The notes under the pieces were generated by a model, which was not told where the DNA came from, made no database searches, and was given only the letters and a program-made list of their open reading frames with translations. A stretch of DNA of 64,000 nucleotides from Linderina pennispora (lineage: Eukaryota > Kickxellomycota > Kickxellomycetes > Kickxellales > Kickxellaceae), in NCBI RefSeq assembly GCF_002104995.1, contig NW_024468249.1, positions 1,860,001 to 1,924,000 of the forward strand, read 5' to 3'. Below, one piece after another: positions 1 to 10,295 of this stretch. How positions within the stretch are numbered: position 1 is the first letter of the stretch; every line of letters begins with the position of its first letter. The position numbers and the translations under genes were made by a program.

Positions 1-668
1 AGAACCGCAGCTTCAGGTCCTCGGTACCCTCATGTTCAAAAAACTTGGGGTTGATCTTGTGGCTAATAATCGCCGTGCGCACATAGTCACGCTTCGCCAG
101 GCACAGTCGCATCTGCTCGAGAATGAAATCGGTCTTCTCGCGCCGCTCCATCGATCCAAACGTCTCCACCTGTACTTCCTGCAGCGTGTCGCACGCCTCG
201 GTAACCTTGCCGTTCTTCTCCATGATCTCCACCAGCATAGCGCGTCAGCCGCGCCCGCTCCACCTCGACGTGGATCTTGCCCTCAGTCACTGTACGCAGC
301 GACTCAATCAGCTCCACCTTGGTGTCCTCATCAGGCGTCTGCGCGACATACTCCATCGCCTTCTGCACCATCTGGGTGATGGCCTGCTTCAGCTGCCCGT
401 GCTTCTTGGCCATCGCCGCCACTTCGTCCTCCAAAAGACGCCATTCGCCAGCTGACCCGCATACGCTTGCGATGGTTGTCAGGAGCCGCGTTGTTGAGGC
501 AAGGTCGGCTGCCGAGCGAGTCTTCTTCTCCAGCCCGTGGAGCTTCTCCAGGGCCGCTGTCAGCTGGCCAGTCGCCACAAGCTGCTCAACCTCTGGCAAC
601 AGCGCGTTGACCGACTCGGAGTAGTCCTTCTCCATCTTGGGCTCATTTGTGGTGTAGTCGAGATCCAT
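1..668 (-). CDS. RPN5: 26S proteasome regulatory subunit RPN5 (PSMD12), N-terminal part, cut by window edge
   Basis: PCI-family subunit of the 19S lid, which helps hold the Rpn11 deubiquitinase module. The start is the ATG at 668; about 222 residues lie in the window and the rest lies beyond base 1. The helical-repeat N-terminus is visible, including [20 protein letters not shown] and [20 protein letters not shown]. The frame breaks at about 239: removing one base there continues VERARLTR into [32 protein letters not shown] and [20 protein letters not shown], a characteristic Rpn5 stretch. The break is most likely a sequencing indel because conservation continues on both sides. A second proteasome gene (alpha-5) lies 5.4 kb away. 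Recognition is by family sequence pattern. Confidence 0.9.
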
Positions 669-1242
669 TTTATAGTGTTGATTTAGACAAGGCAGTATGA
701 ATTTAAGTGTAAAGGCGAACTGTGCAAAGCAAGACGTCTGGCCTGCTACGCAACCTCGCCTTTGAATGGCCGCGTCACCTCATCGAAAGGCAAAAGGGGC
801 GGTGATTACATGTCACGTGAATTTAATCGATCATGGTGTCTGCTCTTTGACACACCTATTCAATACGTGCTGGGATAGGCCGTTCCATATAAGCTTTCTA
901 GGGCGCACAGCCAGGCAAAAGCCAACGTAGCGCTATGCGCGCATACCCAATATACAGCGGGCTAAACGTTCCTCTAATAGACCATGCGTGCTGTGGGCCA
1001 AACCGCCCGCTGTGCTTGCGTTTAGGGCCTGTCTGCTGACAAGCAGCAATCCCCAATTTCACCTCTCGAACCAACAGACCGGACCTATCAAATGTCTTCC
1101 CACGGATCACTGAGTGTGCGCGTAGGGCCTGCAAACGAGTCACCAAGCAGCAGACGAGCTTCGGCGAATTCCGTAGAACTAGGGCTTACATTTTTGTCTC
1201 CACTCTTTAGATCCAGAATCATACTTTTTACAAGTGTTGTCA
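669..1242. other. Divergent intergenic region RPN5 / GNAT
   Basis: No convincing gene. It must hold the promoters of RPN5 (leftward) and the acetyltransferase (rightward). A GGCAAAA heptamer at 789-795 resembles the core of the yeast proteasome-associated control element; the same heptamer occurs upstream of the alpha-5 gene. Confidence 0.5.
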
Positions 1243-1692
1243 ATGCCTTCGCCAGCCCTATCCTACCACGTCGCCAGCGACGCCGAGCGCAAGGCAGCAG
1301 TGCAGGTGCGGATCCGTGTATTCGTCGAAATCCAGGGATTCCCGCTGGAGGAAGAAGTGGATGAATACGACAAGACCGCTCTGCACATCGTATGCACCGA
1401 CGACGGTGCCGTGGTTGGCACCCTGCGGGTGCTGCGCTCGCCTGGCGTGGCCAAGATCGGGCGCGTAGTCATAGTGCCCGAGTACCAGGGAAAGGGGATC
1501 GGCAAGCAGATGATGCGGTTCGCCGAGTCGTACGTGGCCGAAAACTACGAGGACTGCATGCTCACAAAATTGGGGAGCCAGCTCGACAAGCGCGGATTCT
1601 ATGAGAGCTGCGGGTATGTGGCCGAAGGCGATGTTTACGACGACTTGGGGTGTCCGCACATCTGGATGTACAAGCCTGTTGTTCGCACATAA
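1243..1692 (+). CDS. GNAT-family N-acetyltransferase
   Basis: 149-residue single-domain acetyltransferase, intact and intronless. The acetyl-CoA-binding motif A is clear: VVIVPEYQGKGIGKQMMRFA, containing Q-x-G-x-G, at about residues 79-98, preceded by the beta-4 strand GTLRVLRSPGVAKIGR. The N-terminal helix AAVQVRIRVFVEIQGFPLEEE and the late FYESCGYVAEGD are typical of small ElaA/Gna1-like GNATs, and the length matches. I chose the ATG at 1243 because upstream in-frame codons are not ATG. The substrate cannot be read from sequence: an amine or amino sugar is possible. It has no signal peptide or membrane segment, so it is probably cytosolic. Confidence 0.85.
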   Translation: MPSPALSYHVASDAERKAAVQVRIRVFVEIQGFPLEEEVDEYDKTALHIVCTDDGAVVGTLRVLRSPGVAKIGRVVIVPEYQGKGIGKQMMRFAESYVAENYEDCMLTKLGSQLDKRGFYESCGYVAEGDVYDDLGCPHIWMYKPVVRT

Positions 1693-2101
1693 TCGAAAAC
1701 AAAACAGCACATGCCATATTTAGTAGAAGCCTTGGTCAGCTTGCGGTGTACGACGGTGCTATCTGTGGTACACGTGCGTGGTAATGCGGGTGCCATCCCA
1801 GAGATCGCCGAGATGTATGGATATGCGGGTGTTGTTATCGCAGCGAGCCGATTTGCATTGGAGTGGATTACGTCTTTGCCCCACGTTTTCGGGCCTCTGC
1901 CAACGTGGGGCAAATACCCAGATCTCTTTAGTTGATGTGGTATGGTTGAGCGGGGGAGTGTGCCCTGCAAAGCTGCTATTTTTGGGAGAGGAACATGAAG
2001 TAGAATGCAAAAGAGAAAGTAAAAGCTGTATCTAAAGTACATGAGGATGTTGGTTTGGGGAGGGTGTGTTGATTTTTGGTGTATAGCTGCTGTTGCACAC
2101 T
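1693..2101. other. Convergent intergenic region, no gene seen
   Basis: Lies between the stops of the GNAT gene and the cyclin gene. It should hold the two 3' ends. ORFs here have no recognisable domain and unfavourable codon use. Confidence 0.5.
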
Positions 2102-3375
2102 TCACTCCGCCTCCGAGACGCGGGCACCGGCAGGCGCCGTAGTAGCCGTAGCAGCAGCTGGCGCAGGCCCCATCCCATTGTGTATGACGCTGACAGGCTG
2201 GATTCTGCGCCGCTTCTGGTTGATGCTGTTGCCAAACAGCTGCTCGGTCGGCGAAATGGGCGAGAACGGCGACAGCGTGCTGTCTCGCCACACGGGCTGC
2301 GTAAACTGGTTCCCCTGGTGGACTACCGGCTGCGCGCCCACAACATGTGTTTTGTAAGCAACATCATCCACGATCATGCTGCTTGGCTCAAGATCGCAGC
2401 CCGGGTAACTCCGATACACAGGTGACCCATTGAGGATGCGCGGCGTGCGCAGGCTGGATGGCGTCGCAGCCATTTCGCTGCTTGCGTTGTGCGGTGGATG
2501 CGAAGGCAGCGAGTTGCGGTGTGCATGGTGGGGACTCGTCCGGAGTCTGACGTCCGGAATGCCTGCTGTCACGTATTCGAGTGGTGGCAAGCTGGTGCTG
2601 TGTGAGAGGGCAGCGCCCTGGGACGGGTGTAAGCCGGGAGTTGGGTGCGAAAATTGCGGTGGTGGAATGCTGTCTTCGCGGTATAATGTTAGAATGCCTA
2701 GTGGGGAGAATCTGCCAACTGCCGAGCTTGCCAGCTTGGTTCCTGACGGCAGCGGCCGTGTCATCAGCCATGTGCCTATGCGCTGGACTTCCTCGGCGTC
2801 GATTTTGAGCTCAAAGCGGACCAGAAACAGCATCTCCAACTCCAACTGGTTCATTTCGGCCAGTGGAATACCGCCGACCTATTAATGCGCACACGTTCCA
2901 GAATTTGCGGTCATCGACATATAGGAAAGTGGAAGACAAAGAGCTGAGTGTCAGTTCACATGGCAAGCATTTCCCAAAAACGAACTTGGCGGCATATGGT
3001 GCTTACCTTGGAGTACCGGGCGTTGTTGAAAAAGACATCAGAGTTGAACTTGTGTGCGACGACGATGGCCGTGATGAGCATGCGGTGGACGTTATACGGG
3101 GACAGGGCCAGTGACGGACGGTGGGTCTGGGCGTGTGTTATCCGGTCCAAGTACACGAGGATCGCGATCAGTGTGTCGTTTTCGAGGCAGACAAACTTTG
3201 CCACTCGCTGCAGATAGTCGCGCACTGAGATGGCGGGCACCGTGCGGCTGTGGAAGGGAGTGATATCGCCAACTGACGGGCCCACAATGGCCTGGTTCGC
3301 TGCCGTCACGCCGTCGATGAGCTGCGCCATTCGGCTGATCGTCTCCTGCGTGGGAGTCCGCTCGATGTCAAACAT
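2102..3375 (-). CDS. PHO80/PCL-family cyclin, two exons
   Basis: Cyclin of the Pho80 (PREG) type, which activates a Pho85-like kinase in phosphate sensing or morphogenesis. Exon 1 (3375-3007) carries the cyclin-box start: YLQRVAKFVCLENDTLIAIL, YLDRITHAQ, then LITAIVVAHKFNSDVFFNNA. The intron at 2879-3006 has a GTAAGC donor and AG acceptor (128 nt). Exon 2 continues in phase as YSKVGGIPLAEMNQLELEML, a family hallmark. The C-terminal roughly 200 residues are Pro/Ser-rich and unstructured, perhaps regulatory. The spliced product is about 381 residues. The start chosen is the ATG at 3375; the cyclin box begins almost at once, so a small upstream exon is possible. Which PCL subfamily it belongs to cannot be settled. 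Confidence 0.88.
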
Positions 3376-4819
3376 AAGGGCGAAAAGTGTGAGGAGGGGC
3401 ACAGAAGAAGAATGAAGAGATAAAGTGGGAGGAAAAACAAGAAGAAAACTGTAACTGTACCGACCGCTCCGCTTCTATGGTGGATGGTTCTGTGTAGATT
3501 ATTTGGGAATACAGTCTGGGAAGGAATAAGAGGGGTCCCAAACCTCAGGAAAAGAAAGCAAGGAAACTGCAATAGCTGAAGGTGCAGTCCCTAGTTTTGT
3601 TGGTACTTGAAGCCGTATTGGACTGGACTGTTGTTGTTGGGGGATAGCAGGCGTAGTAATCAGCTCAGATGTGTATTTATGATGTGTACATGTGGGGCAG
3701 ATCTGTGGAACGATTTGGACAGCTTGTATACGATGATTTCCACATTCAGAACTGGGAGCCTGGATGATGTGTACAGGTGTGGAATCGAATATTTTTGTGA
3801 AACTGCTCGTGTGCAAGCCCCTTTCTCTTTGGTATGCAAGGCAGGTTGTTTCTGGACTTTGCCGGGTTCTCCTGCTGCCTTGGCGAGATTAGATAATGTG
3901 CCGAAAGAGCAAATAACAGAAGAGAGTGCGAGTGCGAAATAGGGAGGGAGCGGACGTCTGTATCTGCGCTGAGCCAGAGTGCCTCCTAAAGCCGTGTGCT
4001 GTGTCGGTAGCAGATAGAAAAAGAGAGGGGACTGGCCAGGTAAGCACCAAGTGACGAAATAGAGAGGAATGGGAGCGTAAGAGGGGTGGCCCAGGGGGCG
4101 GGCGTTCCAGCTATTTAAGCCGGTGAGACAACCACGGCCATGCAAAGAGGGGACTCGAAAAATGTATTCCATGTAAAGGCACCAGCCTGGCCGAATGACT
4201 GGCTGTGGATACCTCCTTCCCCCAATGTTTCAAAGAGGCGCCGTCGCAAAAATACGAGCTGTTGTTTACTGCCAAAATGTGCAGCTGTCCTGGGCACTGC
4301 TTTCTTTTTGCGAGCGCACATGGCCACAACCAGACGCTCATAGGTCTGCGTGGGCCCGTGGCTTTTTCCGGCTTCCACTGCAAGCGCTCCTTGATTGGCG
4401 AGGTAGCTCCCGCCTAGCCAGTCATGCATGGGGCATGCTGCTCAGGTGGGCAGCATCGTGTTTCCATACGTGGCCCTGGGCTACAGTTGCGCAGACGACA
4501 GCATTCCACAGAATGGACCCTAGCAGTCTGCGCAGCAGCTAGTCGCTGTCGCATGTGCTACGGAGGTCTCCTTGCCTTACTCTATGCGCATTAGTGGAAC
4601 CGAGCTAGTGAAGACTGAGAGGGAAGAGAAGGAGAGGCTCTGCCCTACCGTCTGCTCGTCTGGGCGCACGTGGCCTGTTTGCTAAAAAAAAAGTACATGA
4701 CTCGAGCCGCGGTCCACAGCGATCACAGCTGCCCATTTCGTCATAGCCCACCAAGCTCCTGTGTGCTCTGCCTTTTTCAAGCTCGACTAATTTTGCACCT
4801 CGGTTTCTACATATTCACC
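3376..4819. other. Long divergent intergenic region cyclin / twinfilin
   Basis: 1.4 kb with only short ORFs lacking recognisable domains. It must contain promoters for both flanking genes. A TATTTAA sequence near 4111-4117 is an AT-rich promoter-like island but is not close to either start codon. An unseen 5' exon of the cyclin gene could lie here. Confidence 0.45.
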
Positions 4820-5836
4820 ATGGCCCACCAGAGCGGAATCAAGGTCTCAGACGAGCTCGCAACACGGTTCATCAGCGCGCTGAATGACACAACTACGCGC
4901 GCACTCAAAGTCAGCATTGTCAATGAGTCGCTTGAGGCGGCAGATGAGCAGACGGTCAGCGGCACCTTTGATGAAGACTTTGCGCATGTGGCCAGCCTCC
5001 TACACGACACCGACCCCTGCTACGTGCTGGTCCGCCAAGACCTTGCTGGCAACAAATGGCTGTTCTGTGCATACATCCCCGACAGCGCCAAGGTGCGCGA
5101 CAAGATGCTATATGCGTCAACGCGGGCGACAGCAACAAAGATGCTTGGCGACTCGTATTTCGTCGACTCGCTGTATGGCACCACCCGTGATGAGTTCTCG
5201 CTGGCCGGGTATGAGCAGCACCGGCGACATGAGGAGTCGAGTGCGCCGCTGACAGAGCGTGAGCTGGAGCTGGAGCGGATCAAGGAGATCGAGAGCAACT
5301 CAGTCGATGTACCAACGCTTGATACTCGCAAATCACATGTGACGGGCGTCAGCTTCGATATCGATGAGCAGGCACGCGAGGCGCTGCACAGCTTTGCCTC
5401 AGGCACAGTCAACTTTGTGCTGTTGGCTGTGGATAGCAAGAACGAGCGCGTGCTGCTGGACCGTAGCGAGTCGCTGCAGGACCACGGGCAGGTTGCCGAG
5501 TGCTTCCCGGATGATATGCCGCGCTTCGCTTACTACTGGTATGACAGCACCACAGTGATGTTCATTTATGCATGCCCCAGCAGCAGCAGCGTACGGGAGC
5601 GCATGCTGTACTCAACGTTCCGTGCGGGGCTTTGTCACGAGGTCGAAGCGCTGGGCGTTAAGGCGGCGGTGCGGATGGAGGTCGATGAGCCGCGTGAGCT
5701 GACAGCGAGGGCGCTGGAGGACGAAGTTGGGTTCAAGACCGACTCAGGCGCGTCCACGCCGCGTCCGCCGGCCACACAAACCAAGTTCAGGCGGCCAGCT
5801 CCGCCTGGGCGTCGTCCACGGACAACCAAGCCCTAG
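4820..5836 (+). CDS. TWF1: Twinfilin, two ADF-homology domains
   Basis: Actin monomer-sequestering and filament-end-binding protein of the ADF/cofilin superfamily, acting at cortical actin patches. About 338 residues with two ADF-H repeats: residues about 5-140 (GIKVSDELATRFISALND, CYVLVRQDLAGNKWLFCAYI, VRDKMLYASTRATATKML) and about 175-305 (VTGVSFDIDEQAREAL, FAYYWYDSTTVMFIYACPSS, VRERMLYSTFRAGL). The duplicated VR-(D/E)-(K/R)-MLY(A/S)(S/T) motif is diagnostic. The basic tail RRPAPPGRRPRTTKP matches the phosphoinositide/capping-protein-binding tails of the family. The ATG at 4820 sits in a Kozak-like context (CACCATGG), so the 50 codons that are open upstream are treated as leader. Intact and intronless. 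Confidence 0.93.
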   Translation: MAHQSGIKVSDELATRFISALNDTTTRALKVSIVNESLEAADEQTVSGTFDEDFAHVASLLHDTDPCYVLVRQDLAGNKWLFCAYIPDSAKVRDKMLYASTRATATKMLGDSYFVDSLYGTTRDEFSLAGYEQHRRHEESSAPLTERELELERIKEIESNSVDVPTLDTRKSHVTGVSFDIDEQAREALHSFASGTVNFVLLAVDSKNERVLLDRSESLQDHGQVAECFPDDMPRFAYYWYDSTTVMFIYACPSSSSVRERMLYSTFRAGLCHEVEALGVKAAVRMEVDEPRELTARALEDEVGFKTDSGASTPRPPATQTKFRRPAPPGRRPRTTKP

Positions 5837-6071
5837 CCATTTTTTATATCACAACCGAGCCGAGTTGGGGAGCGGCAGTGTGCCGAGCCGGATGACGCGG
5901 CACCCACTATGCAGCCTGTACCAGCCCTACGTAAAATTCTACCAGCGTCATTCTGCATTCGTACTCGCTGTCTCTTCTCTCGTCTGCAATCCACCGTTTC
6001 CTTAGCTCTACTTTTGCCATTTGCAACGAACAGGAGGAAATTCTCGCTATCCATTTTATTTTTTGCTTGCA

Positions 6072-6800
6072 ATGTTCCTTACTCGCTCAGAATACGACCG
6101 CGGAGTCAACACATTCTCGCCTGAGGGCCGTCTGTTCCAGGTCGAGTACGCCATCGAGGCCATCAAACTTGGCTCGACTGCTATCGGTATCCGCACCTCT
6201 GAGGGCGTCGTGCTGGCTGTGGAGAAGCGCGTAACCAGCCCCCTTCTGGTGGCCGACTCGATCGAGAAGATCCTCGAAATCGATACGCACGTGGCGTGTG
6301 CGATGTCTGGCCTGACTGCCGACTCGCGGACCATGATCGAGCACGCGCGCATCGAGGCACAGAACCACACATTCAACTATGACGAGCCCGTACCGGTGGA
6401 GAGCGTGACGCAGTCGGTGTGCGACCTGGCGCTGCGGTTCGGTGAGAGCACGGACGGCCAGCAGTCGACGATGAGCCGGCCGTTTGGTGTCGCACTGCTA
6501 ATTGCCGGCGTGGATGACCGCGGACCCCAGCTGTTCCACACGGATCCGTCGGGCACGTTCTGGCGGTACGAGGCGAAGGCAATCGGCGCCGGCTCTGAGG
6601 GCGCGCAGACAGAGCTGCAGGAGCAGTACCATCGCGGTATGTCGCTGGAGGAGGCCGAGACCCTGGCGCTCAAAGTGCTGAAGCAGGTTATGGAGGAGAA
6701 GCTTAGCAGCACCAACGTCCAGCTTGCCAAGGTCACCGAGCAGACGGGATTCCAGATCTACACCAAGGATGAGCTGGAGGCAGTTATTGGCAGGCTCTGA
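6072..6800 (+). CDS. PUP2: 20S proteasome subunit alpha type-5
   Basis: Structural alpha-ring subunit of the 20S core (PSMA5/Pup2). About 242 residues, the usual length. The alpha signature is present near the N-terminus: [20 protein letters not shown]. It is followed by [20 protein letters not shown], the alpha-5-specific EKRVTSPLL and [20 protein letters not shown]. The middle [20 protein letters not shown] and C-terminal [20 protein letters not shown] fit alpha-5. The ATG at 6072 gives [15 protein letters not shown], matching the family N-terminus; further upstream in-frame codons are leader. Intact and intronless. It follows twinfilin by 235 bp on the same strand. A GGCAAAA heptamer lies on the opposite strand at 6012-6018. 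Confidence 0.95.
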   Translation: MFLTRSEYDRGVNTFSPEGRLFQVEYAIEAIKLGSTAIGIRTSEGVVLAVEKRVTSPLLVADSIEKILEIDTHVACAMSGLTADSRTMIEHARIEAQNHTFNYDEPVPVESVTQSVCDLALRFGESTDGQQSTMSRPFGVALLIAGVDDRGPQLFHTDPSGTFWRYEAKAIGAGSEGAQTELQEQYHRGMSLEEAETLALKVLKQVMEEKLSSTNVQLAKVTEQTGFQIYTKDELEAVIGRL

Positions 6801-7040
6801 TGATCTACTGTCCTTTTGAAAATCAAATCATAATCAGCACCACTGTTTCTTTAGCCAACAGATGGAATCGAGCATGTATGTGATGTCCCGCAGACATGCT
6901 GGGCTCGTGGCCGTATACGTGGCTGTTTAATCTCAGCTGCAGTAGCATGCAGTATGACTGAAAATGTCGTATTAGAACAAGTACAAAGTGAGTGTAGAAA
7001 GGAAGTGAGCTGAGAAATGAGAAGGAGATTGTACGGATCA

Positions 7041-8630
7041 CTACTTGAACTGCTCCTGCTCGGCGACAATGTCGTCGTAGTGACGGAAGCAGAAGTAGAA
7101 GACCACAGCCATGACACCAAGGACGGCAGTCTCGGCAGCAAACACGTACAGAACCTGGGGATCACCGCCCCAGATCGAGAGGATCAGACCGATAAGAGCA
7201 CCACCGCAGTTGGTGAACAGATAGACTGAGGTCAGCACCGACTTGAGCTCGGCAGGGGCCTGGCTGAAGGCAAACTCGAGACCAGTGACCGAGGCGAAAA
7301 TCTCCGAAATGGCCACGGCAGCATACGGAACAATCTGGTACCAGACGCTGATGTGGTTGACGCCGTCGTTCATGATCTCAGGACCACTGAAGTCGAAGTT
7401 AGGACCCTTGGTGTAGATGATCTTCTGCAGGACAGTAACGTAGATGAAGCCGCAGACCACAATAACGAAACCAGTGGTGATACGAGCAATGGGACCGAGA
7501 CGAAGGCCGCAACGACGGAGCATAGGGAAGACGAAGTTATCGAAGATGGGGATCGAGATGACAAGCACCAGGCTGTTGACAACATTGAGCTGGTCAACTG
7601 AGAGCCAGTCAGGGCGCTCCATGGTCATACCCTGGTTGATGAAGTTGTCGCTCATGTTGTTGTACAGAGCCCAGTAGAGTGGGTAGAACAGGAACACGCG
7701 GCACGCGCGCAGACTGCGCTGGAGGCCAACAACGAACTCATCATTCCACTCCTGGCCCTCAGCGTTGAGCGACGCATCAAGCCAGTGAGCCTGACCCTCG
7801 CGCTTGTTGGCACGGGCGTACTTGACACAATGCCAGACCTTGACAAGCACAGTGCCCTGGGGCTGCTTCTTGACGTAGTGCTTGGATCCACCAATAAAGA
7901 TGACGATACCCACGAAGAACATGATGGCAGGGATCATGTAGGCAATGGCGTACGACTTGTGCAGAGCGACTTGCGGGCAAATCATCTGGCCAACAAACGA
8001 GCCGATGTTAACAGACCAGTAGAAGTAGCGGAAGCTGCGCTCCACCGACAGCTTGCTGTCCTCGTAGACACCAGGGGTCTTGGTGGGCTTGTAACCGACC
8101 GGGATCTGCTCAGCCATGAACGACGACACGTTGGACTTGATGCCACCAGTACCGAAGCCGATGAAGGCAAACACCGCAATGCAGAAGCCAGCGAGACCGA
8201 AACCGCCATTGATCGAGAAGTCTGCGGAGGAGATGGCGAGCAAGATAAGGCCGATGAGATACAGAACAGAGAAGATAATGATGGTCTTGAACTTTCCGAG
8301 CCACTGGTCAGCGATAATGGCACCGAGAATGGTAGTAGCGTACGACATGAACTGGTTGACACGGTTGAGGGCAACGGCTTGAGATTTCGAGCGGCCGAGT
8401 TCCTTCTGCAGATAGATGCTGAACATGATGGTGGCACCGTAGTAGGCGAAACGCTCGCACAGCTCCATGACCACAACGATCATCGTCCAGAAGCTCAGGG
8501 GCCCGGCGACGGCCTTGGTCATGTCGGCAGGAACCTCGACGACCTCGCAGTCCTGTTCATCCTTGTACTGGCTCTCCTTGTCGAAGCTGTTTTTGTCGTC
8601 GCCCAAGCGGCCATTGACACCCTTCTCCAT
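7041..8630 (-). CDS. PTR2: Proton-coupled di/tripeptide transporter, POT/PTR2 family, intact copy
   Basis: 529-residue plasma-membrane peptide:H+ symporter with about 12 hydrophobic segments. The family signature ELCERFAYYGATIMFSIYLQ carries the ExxER-type proton/peptide site. Also visible are FIGFGTGGIKSNVSSFMAEQ (PTR2 signature region) and FYWSVNIGSFVGQMICPQVA. The hydrophilic N-terminus has lysines and acidic residues suited to ubiquitin-dependent turnover. Strong codon bias (few rare codons) suggests high expression. A very similar frameshifted paralogue lies 1.67 kb upstream on the same strand. A TATAAAT-like box on the minus strand near 8854-8860 lies about 225 nt upstream of the ATG. 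Confidence 0.95.
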   Translation of the reverse strand: MEKGVNGRLGDDKNSFDKESQYKDEQDCEVVEVPADMTKAVAGPLSFWTMIVVVMELCERFAYYGATIMFSIYLQKELGRSKSQAVALNRVNQFMSYATTILGAIIADQWLGKFKTIIIFSVLYLIGLILLAISSADFSINGGFGLAGFCIAVFAFIGFGTGGIKSNVSSFMAEQIPVGYKPTKTPGVYEDSKLSVERSFRYFYWSVNIGSFVGQMICPQVALHKSYAIAYMIPAIMFFVGIVIFIGGSKHYVKKQPQGTVLVKVWHCVKYARANKREGQAHWLDASLNAEGQEWNDEFVVGLQRSLRACRVFLFYPLYWALYNNMSDNFINQGMTMERPDWLSVDQLNVVNSLVLVISIPIFDNFVFPMLRRCGLRLGPIARITTGFVIVVCGFIYVTVLQKIIYTKGPNFDFSGPEIMNDGVNHISVWYQIVPYAAVAISEIFASVTGLEFAFSQAPAELKSVLTSVYLFTNCGGALIGLILSIWGGDPQVLYVFAAETAVLGVMAVVFYFCFRHYDDIVAEQEQFK

Positions 8631-10295
8631 GTTGGAGAAGTTCGCCGCTAAGGCGCTCTTGTTGGTTGGGCGCTAATGAAGAACTCATCTGGGGAATGAT
8701 GGGCAGGAGGGGAAGATCTGTAGTGCTAGGCAGTAGTTAAGAAAGGCACCAGAGAATGAATATACTAATTCCTGCAAATATGTGGAAGAATACAAAATAG
8801 TAGACGTGTGGCAAGGCTTTGTTCTGCTGGAAAGCGGGCGCCAAGCAGGCTGATATTTATATGCTTTTGGATCCAGCCGTGGGGCAGGCCGCGCGGACGG
8901 GCTCGTCAGCCCTTGCGCGGCTGGGCTGTTCCTGTATCACCCCACATGAGGGCATCTGCGCTCCTCTGCCTCTAGCGGCTACAGTGGGAAGCTGATTGCG
9001 CGGATGCTAGAGGGCCCGTCTTATTACAGGCATTTGATTGCCATACCCAACATGAGCTCCATAGCAAAAGCGTATTGGGAATCGCCGTTAACGTGAGAAA
9101 GTGTGCAATGTGCAAGAAACTCATCCCCTCTTTGGCACTCGGGCTTGTCGTACAAGCCTATCCAAAGACCGTATGAGGGAGCACTGATCCTCCGTATATG
9201 GCAACACACGGCCCTCCCGCCAATCGCGGGGTGGTTTCGGTAGCCTACGAAGCGAGTGTTGGCAAAGCTACGTAAATGGCCAGCAAAGGTGCAACCCAAC
9301 ATCACTCGGGACGTATTGGCTTTCATTTCAGCCTGCTTTGGGCGGCTCACCTGAGGTTGAATGGGAGAGACCAAGAGGAGGATAAGCTCGCTATCGCGCC
9401 TCATCGGAGACAAAGGTGTATCCAATGCATCTGATCGTACGATTTCCGTGGACTGACGGGTGCACCACCGATTGTTTTCTGGTTTGGGCGCAGCAAATAC
9501 CTGGGATCCCAACCCTGCCACAAAAGCCTCCACGGACCAGCACACGCCTCCACCAGGGGATTAGTCTCCGGACGGCACTGCGTGAGTAATGGTGCGTGGG
9601 GCGCAAGTCGCCGGCCTATATGACTCAACAGGCACCAATATTGAATCGGCTGAGTACGAAACACGGGCGTGGATGGATGATCGATCAGGACCAATTCGGT
9701 GGTAGCGCGAAGATAGCAGATCGTTCATGCAAGGGAGCAAACTGCGCGATTCGATTTTTCTTTGGAACCTTTGCGGGTTTACTCCGAACATTGAAGCGGT
9801 ACAGCGCCGTTTGAGGGGCTGGCCAAAGAGTAGACATCCGCCGATAAATGGACCTCATCTCCATGTTGGACATTCGCACAGTAGCTACTATCATTTGCTA
9901 GATCGTCTCAGCGACGTGTACGCACCTCAATGCCAATCGCTGCCTGCTATATTCGTCGCTATTAAGTAACAGCTCCTTGATCATGCGTCCACTGGTCTGG
10001 ACCCACAACCTTATCTCTCCCGATCCAGGAAAGCCAATATAGCACATAGTTCATACCGTACAATCTTGGGAGCGGGCCCTAGTAGACGTGTCTACTGTAT
10101 GCATACCAGGCTGCGCTCCACTAAATGCTGGACAGTGGATGCCTGCGGCTGAATATATGTAGCCGAGTGCCCAAAAAGCTGTCGTTACCAGAACTTTATG
10201 TTATAATAAGAAAAGTACAAAAACTCAATGAAGCAGAGAAATTAGGTGTTTTCATGTGATGCTTCTGTAGAAGGAAGCTGGGTATGTTGTCGAGT
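8631..10295. other. Spacer between the two PTR2 copies, no gene seen
   Basis: 1.67 kb holding the promoter of the intact transporter and the 3' flank of the second copy. ORFs such as the one at 9024-9545 on the minus strand show no domain or coding bias. No transposon remnant is recognised. Confidence 0.5.

Noticed and set aside
9024-9545. 173-codon minus-strand ORF between the PTR2 copies
   Set aside because: No domain, signal peptide or coding bias, and overlapping ORFs in other frames are equally long; likely chance in GC-balanced DNA.
10081-10096. AGTAGACGTGTCTACT near-palindrome
   Set aside because: The centre is not self-complementary, and the shared 11-mer near 8801 is expected by chance in a window this size.
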